Assembly: GCA_002348725.1 (NCBI GenBank)
Contig: DEAO01000042.1
Coordinates: 1-5,166 of the forward strand
Length of the DNA: 5,166 nucleotides
Direction of reading: 5' to 3'
Source of the DNA: Fidelibacterota bacterium UBA2980
GTDB taxonomy: Bacteria > Fidelibacterota > Marinisomatia > Marinisomatales > Marinisomataceae
The notes below the pieces were generated by a model. The model was not told the origin of the DNA. It searched no databases and worked only from the letters and a program-made list of their open reading frames with translations. Every line of letters starts with the position of its first letter. Position 1 is the stretch's first letter. The position numbers and the translations under genes were made by a program. Below are positions 1-5,166 of the stretch, piece after piece.

Positions 1-162
1 GGGGAAGATGAATTAAATACACTAATTGATACTGTGATACAAGAAGTAGAAGCAGAAAGTATGGCAGATTTTGGAAAAGTTATGCCTGAAGTGATGAAAA
101 GAGGCGCTGGTCAAGTTGATGGAGGCATGGCCCAAACATTATTGAAGTCAAAATTATCATAA
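1..162 (+). CDS. yqeY: YqeY-like GatB/YqeY domain protein, C-terminal fragment
   Basis: Frame 1 is open from the first base to a TAA at 160-162, giving the last 53 residues of a protein whose start lies before the window. The visible part contains 'SMADFGKVMPEVMKRGAGQVDGG' style sequence: an S-M-x-D-x-GKVM helix, then a basic turn and a G-x-x-DGG-x-(6)-L end. This is the conserved C-terminal pattern of YqeY proteins (usually about 150 residues), so roughly two thirds is missing. YqeY resembles the tRNA-binding tail of the GatB subunit of Asp/Glu-tRNA amidotransferase. Its own role is not firmly established, though a link to tRNA or translation is commonly assumed. In many bacteria yqeY sits just upstream of dnaG, as here with one gene between. 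The next start codon follows after 3 nt, so it is probably the upstream member of the same transcript. A stand-alone GatB C-terminus is the main alternative and cannot be excluded from the fragment alone. Confidence 0.85.
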   Translation, partial: GEDELNTLIDTVIQEVEAESMADFGKVMPEVMKRGAGQVDGGMAQTLLKSKLS

Positions 163-165
163 TAC

Positions 166-645
166 ATGATTGTTGATATTCTTCTTTTATTTTTAATCTT
201 TTTTATAGGAATTTTTGGTGCTCGCAAGGGCTTTTTAGATGAAATTTCTGAATTTGTAGGTATTGCGCTAGCCATATGGCTTGCGGCATCTTTTTATGTT
301 GATCTAACAATCAAATTATACTCATTAGTTAATTTTCCTGAAAAAATAACTCAATTTATTTCTGCAATAATTATTTTTGTTGGCATTGTCTTGCTTGTGC
401 GATTTGTAGCAAGTGTTTTGTCGCTTCTTTTTCAAGATTCTTCAATATTTTCATTTGGGAATCAGTTCTTTGGATTTTTATTTGGCATTTTAAAAGGAAC
501 TCTTTTAATAATATTATTTTTATGGTTTTTTGACTCTTATATTTCAACAAATATTTATGATATTATTGAAACTGAATCAAAAATTATTTCTTTTATTAAC
601 CCGATGAAAGATTGTATTAATCAATCAATAACAATACCTTTATAA
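166..645 (+). CDS. cvpA: CvpA family inner-membrane protein
   Basis: This 159-residue protein is almost entirely hydrophobic, with four likely membrane helices at about residues 3-18, 27-45, 62-89 and 99-123, then a short polar tail. Two CvpA-family signatures are visible. A 'GARKGFLDEI' segment after helix 1 matches the usual R-G-F-x-x-E turn. 'GNQFFGFLFGILKG' at the start of helix 4 matches the family's small-residue G-x-x-x-G-x-x-K-G pattern. Length and topology fit the family (about 160-180 residues). CvpA was named for a role in colicin V production in E. coli, and related proteins are linked to envelope homeostasis; the molecular activity is unknown. The ATG at 166 comes 3 nt after the yqeY-like stop, and its own stop is 1 nt before dnaG, so translational coupling is likely. 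No Shine-Dalgarno sequence precedes the start. The gene is very AT-rich, as expected for a Phe/Ile/Leu-rich membrane protein. The function in this organism is inferred only from the family. Confidence 0.85.
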   Translation: MIVDILLLFLIFFIGIFGARKGFLDEISEFVGIALAIWLAASFYVDLTIKLYSLVNFPEKITQFISAIIIFVGIVLLVRFVASVLSLLFQDSSIFSFGNQFFGFLFGILKGTLLIILFLWFFDSYISTNIYDIIETESKIISFINPMKDCINQSITIPL

Positions 646-646
646 T

Positions 647-2389
647 ATGGCACGCATTGCACAAGAGACAATTCAAAGAGTACTAGATGAAATTGATATT
701 GTAGATGTTATTTCACAATATGTTGATTTAAAGAAAAGAGGAAAGAATTATTTTGGTCTTAGTCCGTTTAGATCAGAAACTAAACCTTCATTTAGTGTAT
801 CTGTTGATAAGAATTTATGGTATGATTTTGGTTCTGGTCAGGGAGGCAATGCAATCGATTTTCTTATTGAGTATGAACGTATTAGTTTTGTTGAAGCTGT
901 CCGTTCTCTTGCTAAGAAATATAATATTGAAATTGTAGAGATTGGAGACGCTGAACAAGATAATCTTTATGATCAACTCTATGAAATCCATGAACTTGCT
1001 TGTATTTATTTTCAGAATAACCTTAAATCCAATACCAAAGCAAAAATTGGGAAACAATATTTAAAAGATAGAAATTTTAGTGATTCCATTGTAAAAGATT
1101 ATCGTTTAGGAGTATCCTTAGATAGTTGGGATGCTTTATTTAAAGAAGTAGGTGGAAAATTTGATGAAGATATACTCAAAAAATCTGGGTTATTCTCTGA
1201 ATCCAAAAAAGGCTTAGTAGATCGTTTTCGAAATCGATTGATGTTCCCATTTTTTAATCTTTCTGGAAAAATTGTTGGGTTTAGTGGTAGAACTTTATCT
1301 GAAGATGATGATGTAAAATATCTTAATTCCCCCGAAACATTTTTATTTCAAAAAAGTAAAATTTTCTATGGAGGGTATCAAACACTTCCAACAGTACGAA
1401 AACAAAATTTTGCTATTCTTGTAGAAGGGCAGACAGACTATCTTCGTTTAATAGAAAATGGTTTTCCTAATGCGATTGCTACTTCAGGTACTGCATTTTC
1501 CAATAAACATGCAATAGTCTTAAAAAAACATACCAACAGGGCTATTCTTGCATATGATTCTGATGATGCAGGAGTCAATGCTGCAATACGTGCTAGTTAT
1601 GCCTTGCTACAGGAAGGGGTCGAAACTCGTATATTATTTTTAGGTAACAATTATGACCCAGATGATTTCTTTCAAGAAGAAAAAGATAGTAAAGCAATTT
1701 TTAAAGAACGCATTAAAAACGCACTGCATCCAATTCCATTTATTATTGAGCAAAAAGGAATATTAAAACAAAGCGCTACTGAAAGATCTGTGTTTGTAGA
1801 TGAATGTCTTACAGAAATTAAATTAGTATCTGATTCTATTATTCAATCTGATTTAATTAAACGACTATCTAATGAAATATCTATACCAGAAAGCGAACTA
1901 TTGAATCGATTAGACTCTATTAAAACAAAAAGATATCGTCAAATTTCTGATGAAAAAGCTGAAATCAAATCAACGCACTATACTTCACGATCTCAAAAAG
2001 CTCAACTTGAGCTAATAAAACTTGGAATACATTATCCTGATAGTATTAAAGATATCAATGTCGGCTTATTTACTAGCACTTTTTTACATGATGCAATGAA
2101 AGCTATTATTAAAAGTGATAGTAAGAATGATAACCAAGCACAATTGTTGCAAATCATTGGCGGAAATGAAGAAGAACGTAATCTAATTGCTGGTCTTGCT
2201 ATTACAGGACATAAAAAAGAAGATATAGATCAAATCTTAAAAGACTGCTTATTGATTTTAGAGCAAGAACCAATTAAAAAGAAAATTCAATTATTACGAG
2301 ATAAAATTAGACGCCTTGAAGAAAGCGATTCACTTCCAGATGATAAGCTTATCACTGAATTAAGCAATTTACAAAAAGACCTAAAATAA
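647..2389 (+). CDS. dnaG: DNA primase DnaG with a zinc-ligand-less N-terminal domain
   Basis: This 580-residue protein is the replicative primase, which makes RNA primers at the fork together with the DnaB helicase. Length is normal for bacterial DnaG, and all three domains are present. Residues 1-100 align along their length with the N-terminal zinc-ribbon domain ('IDIVDVISQYVDLKKRGKN', then SPF-x(4)-KPSF, then FGSGQGGNAIDF). The usual ligands C-H-C-C are replaced by S39, R42, D60 and S63, and the first cysteine of the protein is C119. The RNA-polymerase core follows: 'DRFRNRLMFPF' and 'GKIVGFSGRTL' (192-217) form the basic motif. The Toprim part shows the catalytic acid in 'LVEGQTDYL' (E260), 'AYDSDDAG' (D304, D306) and 'YDPDDFF' (D337, D339). 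Residues about 445-580 resemble the helicase-binding domain, ending in the usual charged helices ('KDCLLILEQ' to 'LSNLQKDLK'). The ATG lies 1 nt after cvpA, with no Shine-Dalgarno sequence, and starts the expected 'MARI' leader. Its stop overlaps the A-tract of the terminator. A mobile-element primase is less likely, because the full DnaG architecture and housekeeping neighbours point to the chromosomal gene. Confidence 0.96.
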   Translation: MARIAQETIQRVLDEIDIVDVISQYVDLKKRGKNYFGLSPFRSETKPSFSVSVDKNLWYDFGSGQGGNAIDFLIEYERISFVEAVRSLAKKYNIEIVEIGDAEQDNLYDQLYEIHELACIYFQNNLKSNTKAKIGKQYLKDRNFSDSIVKDYRLGVSLDSWDALFKEVGGKFDEDILKKSGLFSESKKGLVDRFRNRLMFPFFNLSGKIVGFSGRTLSEDDDVKYLNSPETFLFQKSKIFYGGYQTLPTVRKQNFAILVEGQTDYLRLIENGFPNAIATSGTAFSNKHAIVLKKHTNRAILAYDSDDAGVNAAIRASYALLQEGVETRILFLGNNYDPDDFFQEEKDSKAIFKERIKNALHPIPFIIEQKGILKQSATERSVFVDECLTEIKLVSDSIIQSDLIKRLSNEISIPESELLNRLDSIKTKRYRQISDEKAEIKSTHYTSRSQKAQLELIKLGIHYPDSIKDINVGLFTSTFLHDAMKAIIKSDSKNDNQAQLLQIIGGNEEERNLIAGLAITGHKKEDIDQILKDCLLILEQEPIKKKIQLLRDKIRRLEESDSLPDDKLITELSNLQKDLK

Positions 2390-2418
2390 AAAAGCCCTCC
2401 ATAAAGAAGGGCTTTTTT
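2388..2418. terminator. Bidirectional intrinsic terminator between convergent genes
   Basis: A perfect 11-bp inverted repeat has a GCCCT/AGGGC core (2394-2398 with 2408-2412), extended by six A-T pairs (2388-2393 with 2413-2418) around a 9-base loop. The + strand ends in a run of six T after the GC stem, which fits termination of the yqeY-cvpA-dnaG transcript. The complement of the A-run gives an equivalent T-run on the - strand, 26 bases past the receptor stop codon. The hairpin begins inside the dnaG stop codon, so the two ends are packed tightly. Seen directly in the sequence; activity is inferred. Confidence 0.92.
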
Positions 2419-2443
2419 ATATCTTACTAACCTAAAATACAGA

Positions 2444-5134
2444 TTAATAATTAATTGTCATTCCAAGAACCCATTGTCTAGGTTGTCCTAAACGAACTCT
2501 TAGATTGGCAACGTCACCTGATCCATCATATGCGTCGACAAAGTCTCCGACAAATAATTCATCAGTAGCATTATGAACAGAAGCATTTAATGTTACATCT
2601 CTACCACCAACGTTCATTCCGTATTGGAATTTAAGATTCATTAGTGTTGTAAAGTCAGTAACATAAGCATCGTCAGCAAAAGTATTACCTTCGCCAAGCA
2701 AGAATGCTAAGTCGTTAATAGCTCCATCATAACCCCATCTAGGATACTGTTTTCCAAAATGTTCAACTTCTACTGAAGCTTTCATTGTATTCCAGAATCC
2801 TGTAAGGATTAAGTTGTGCCCTTCTTGTGGTGCTCCTGAGATCATCACATCTTTTACATAAAGATTAAAAGATGTTGAAGTGGATGGATCTCCAAGTGTT
2901 TCAAAATATGTATAGCTTAAGTCATCAGTAAATCTCCAGTCACTAACATGACCACGTGCGTCAATTCTAAGAACTGGGATTGGTTGATATGCTATAGAAT
3001 ATTCTAAACCTTGGTGAGTTTCATTCAATCCGTCAATACTAAAGAATGATTCATTTCCACTAAGATCTTCTACAGTACCACTTTGTGCTCTGTCTTGCCA
3101 CATAGACATATAGTAATTCATACTACCTGCCCATTGACCATTCGCTGATTTAAATCTAGCACCAACATCAAACCATGTTGCTTTTTCATTTTCAAAACCA
3201 GTGTTAAGAATGAAATTAGCATCATCAATCATTTTATCTAATGAAGGGGTTAGATTTGAGGTACTAAAGTTACCAAACATCATCCAAGTATCATTTATTG
3301 GCATAGTACCACCAACTTTCATCTGCCAACCCATTTCTGCATCAGCTTCTAATGTTGGTTCTCCTACTTGGAAATGATCTTGTGCTGTATAACTAGCTTG
3401 TGTTAGCCCAAGCATAGCAAAAGCAGTTTTACCACCGCCCCAATTCATGCTTGCTTGTCCATAACCACCAGCCCAGTCAATTGTGTTTGTGTTATCATAG
3501 TAGATTTTATCACCGAGTGTTCTGTATTTTTCTTGATCAGTTGTCCAATTATCATTGGAACTGTTCCAGAATGCGTCTCCGCCTAACAAGTCAAAAACTT
3601 GTCTATAGTGTTCTACTTCTGCTGTTCTTACATCAAGACCAAAAGTCAATAATGTAGTGTCATTAAGATCCCAATCTAACTTGGACATAATTCCATAAGT
3701 ATATTGATTGTTTCTACTACCTCTTAACACACCAGCAGATACATAACCAACTCCGTCAACCCAATTATCTGTACTGTTTCTTGCAATCGTACCATCATAG
3801 TCTCTGTGACCATCACTACCCCAAAGAATTGAACCAGCTGATCCTGAACCACCACCTTCACCACCGGAGTAGTAAAGAGAGCTAGATAGCATCATGTCAT
3901 CTCTGAGTTGATTGTAAGAATTCATCTGTACAATTGGTTTGTGGAAATAGTTTTGTCTTTCGTTGATCATAGTCGAAGAGTGTTGATCAGCTTCTCTCCA
4001 GTTCCAACCATCAAACGGTACCCAACTAGCGAGTGCACGTTTGCCGTGGTATGGAGTGTCTAGCTCATCAGCTCTTGGATTATAATCTACACCATATTCT
4101 GTTCTTAAATCTTCTTCAGCTACACCCATGTCTCTTGCAAGTTCATGACTATAATTTGAAATACGATTATTCCAGAAATTATGACCATGTACTTGTGGAG
4201 AACCAAGTGCAACTAATTCTAAACGATTATTATCATCTATAGAATAAGATGTATTGAAATAATAAGACCACGCATCAGTAAATGTTCCTTCTGCAAATAG
4301 ACGATCAGCAGTTCTACGTGAAGCTGCCATGACCATAGTCATTTTATCATCCATCATTAATCCAGTATTTATTGTTACTGCAGTCTTACTTAGTTGGTAT
4401 TCACCAACTTCTTGTTTTAACTGTACGCTAGCTTCAGTTGATGGAGGTGCACTAATAAAGTTCACAGTACCACCTAAACTAGGAACAGCAAGATTAACAG
4501 CACCTGCTCCTCTTTGAACCTGTACCACTGATGCAACATCAGCAAGTACTGCCCAATTAGAGAAGTATAGGTTTCCATTTTCCATATCATTCATTGGAAC
4601 ACCGTTAATCAAATAAGCTGTATAACGATCGTCAAATCCACGAACGTATACATTTTCGTCATCCCAACCACCGCCATTTTCGACATAGACGTTAGGAAGA
4701 GTTGACAATGCTTTTGGCAATCCACGACCACCTAATCTGAAATCAATATCAGCTTTAGTATAGTCATCGTATGCAATAGCATCAGTGTTATCTACACGAT
4801 TTGCTAGTACTTCTACACCGCCCAACGCGACGGATGAGGAAGCTAGTACTAAATTAGCAGACTCGTTGGAATTCTGCACCTTTACAGTAGCGGAAGATTT
4901 TTTCTTTCCAACTACACTAGCAGTAACCGTGTGTGTGCCATTTGGAACATCGATTGAGTATGCACCGCTTAAAGTAGCAGCAGCACCCAGAGTTGTTCCT
5001 TCGACCACAACATTGGCTCCTGGTAAGGCATTACCATCTTCGTCTGTAACAGACCCAGAAATAGTACCTTGACCGAGGACTGCGCCTGAAATCATGATGA
5101 TTCCTAATAGCGCACCAAGAATCGTACGATTCAT
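2444..5134 (-). CDS. TonB-dependent outer-membrane receptor with CarboxypepD_reg-like domain
   Basis: This 896-residue outer-membrane protein should take up a nutrient using energy passed from TonB-ExbB-ExbD. A signal peptide is clear: R3, a hydrophobic core from I5 to L20, and likely cleavage after G21 (VLG/QG). Residues 22 to about 100 form a carboxypeptidase-regulatory-like beta domain ('GSVTDEDGNALPGANVVVEG'). The plug spans about 113-230, with 'ENVYVRGFDDRYTAYLINGV', then 'NDMENGNLYFSNWA', 'VQVQRGAGA' and the closing 'GGTVNFIS'. The remaining approximately 660 residues are a beta-barrel rich in aromatic, Asp and Asn residues. It ends in 'WVLGMTINY', a C-terminal aromatic strand typical of BAM substrates. 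No cysteine is present. The start at 5134 is chosen because a strong AAGGAG lies 6 nt upstream and the signal peptide begins there; an in-frame ATG at 5164 would put ten charged residues in front of it. No SusD-like lipoprotein lies in the window, and none could follow, since the gene ends at the terminator. The substrate cannot be told from sequence. GC is visibly higher than in cvpA and dnaG. Confidence 0.95.
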   Translation of the reverse strand: MNRTILGALLGIIMISGAVLGQGTISGSVTDEDGNALPGANVVVEGTTLGAAATLSGAYSIDVPNGTHTVTASVVGKKKSSATVKVQNSNESANLVLASSSVALGGVEVLANRVDNTDAIAYDDYTKADIDFRLGGRGLPKALSTLPNVYVENGGGWDDENVYVRGFDDRYTAYLINGVPMNDMENGNLYFSNWAVLADVASVVQVQRGAGAVNLAVPSLGGTVNFISAPPSTEASVQLKQEVGEYQLSKTAVTINTGLMMDDKMTMVMAASRRTADRLFAEGTFTDAWSYYFNTSYSIDDNNRLELVALGSPQVHGHNFWNNRISNYSHELARDMGVAEEDLRTEYGVDYNPRADELDTPYHGKRALASWVPFDGWNWREADQHSSTMINERQNYFHKPIVQMNSYNQLRDDMMLSSSLYYSGGEGGGSGSAGSILWGSDGHRDYDGTIARNSTDNWVDGVGYVSAGVLRGSRNNQYTYGIMSKLDWDLNDTTLLTFGLDVRTAEVEHYRQVFDLLGGDAFWNSSNDNWTTDQEKYRTLGDKIYYDNTNTIDWAGGYGQASMNWGGGKTAFAMLGLTQASYTAQDHFQVGEPTLEADAEMGWQMKVGGTMPINDTWMMFGNFSTSNLTPSLDKMIDDANFILNTGFENEKATWFDVGARFKSANGQWAGSMNYYMSMWQDRAQSGTVEDLSGNESFFSIDGLNETHQGLEYSIAYQPIPVLRIDARGHVSDWRFTDDLSYTYFETLGDPSTSTSFNLYVKDVMISGAPQEGHNLILTGFWNTMKASVEVEHFGKQYPRWGYDGAINDLAFLLGEGNTFADDAYVTDFTTLMNLKFQYGMNVGGRDVTLNASVHNATDELFVGDFVDAYDGSGDVANLRVRLGQPRQWVLGMTINY

Positions 5135-5140
5135 AGTTAA

Positions 5141-5146
5141 CTCCTT
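5141..5146 (-). promoter_or_regulatory. Shine-Dalgarno site of the TonB-dependent receptor gene
   Basis: Read on the - strand the sequence is AAGGAG, followed by TTAACT and then the ATG at 5134, an optimal 6-nt spacing. It decides the start codon against the in-frame ATG at 5164. It is the only convincing Shine-Dalgarno sequence at the three start codons in the window, which fits high-level expression of an abundant outer-membrane protein. The promoter must lie beyond the window end. Confidence 0.85.
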
Positions 5147-5166
5147 TTTCTTGGTTACTTTCATAT

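Noticed and set aside
753..1057. Open frames in other frames or the opposite strand inside the dnaG 5' region
   Set aside because: They overlap the conserved primase N-terminal domain, and their translations show no domain or start signal.
647..2389. Primase from a phage or conjugative element, suggested by the WYDFGSG-x-GGN motif that I recall from mobile Bacteroidota primases
   Set aside because: The protein has the complete DnaG layout including the C-terminal helicase-binding region, normal length, and yqeY and cvpA neighbours. No integrase, transposase or repeat is present.
2443..2457. AT-rich near-palindrome around ATTAATAATTAATT
   Set aside because: It is the stop and last codons (Ile-Asn-Tyr) of the receptor gene; a short AT palindrome is expected by chance here.
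4785..5072. Open frame on the + strand opposite the receptor N-terminus, plus similar open frames at 3451-3657, 4033-4242 and 4329-4517
   Set aside because: Each lies wholly within the receptor gene in antisense, has low-complexity or random-looking protein content and no ribosome-binding site, while the - strand reading gives a coherent known family.
5135..5164. Receptor start at the in-frame ATG 5164 (ten extra residues, MKVTKKKELT)
   Set aside because: The AAGGAG at 5141-5146 lies between the two ATGs at perfect spacing for 5134, and the signal peptide begins naturally at MNRT. The extension would itself encode the ribosome-binding site.

Overview
The window looks like chromosomal DNA from an AT-rich, uncultured-type Gram-negative bacterium. 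Three things suggest this: a TonB-dependent receptor with an N-terminal carboxypeptidase-regulatory-like domain, near absence of Shine-Dalgarno sequences in the housekeeping genes, and low GC. The receptor style (short leader ending VLGQG, then an 'ISGSVTDEDGNALPGANVVVEG' type domain) recalls the Fibrobacterota-Chlorobiota-Bacteroidota superphylum. Marine Marinimicrobia (SAR406) is my best guess, made from remembered family appearance and not from a search.

Layout. Bases 1-162 hold the C-terminal end of a YqeY-like (GatB/YqeY domain) protein. It is followed after 3 nt by a CvpA-family membrane protein (166-645), and after 1 nt by a full-length DnaG primase (647-2389). The three genes are on the + strand, almost touching, and probably form one transcript. 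A hairpin with U-tracts on both strands (2388-2418) closes this operon. It also serves the convergent receptor gene, which runs on the - strand from 5134 to 2444. No gene-free stretch is longer than about 60 bases.

Functionally there are two unrelated units. One is a housekeeping operon centred on replication priming, in a variant of the macromolecular-synthesis gene neighbourhood without an adjacent rpoD. The other is an outer-membrane nutrient receptor of unknown substrate.

The most notable observation is in DnaG. The N-terminal zinc-ribbon fold is recognisable residue by residue, but all four zinc ligands (C, H, C, C) are replaced by S39, R42, D60 and S63. The Toprim catalytic core and the C-terminal helicase-binding region look intact. 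This suggests a primase working with a metal-free N-terminal domain, perhaps held by an Arg-Asp salt bridge in place of zinc.
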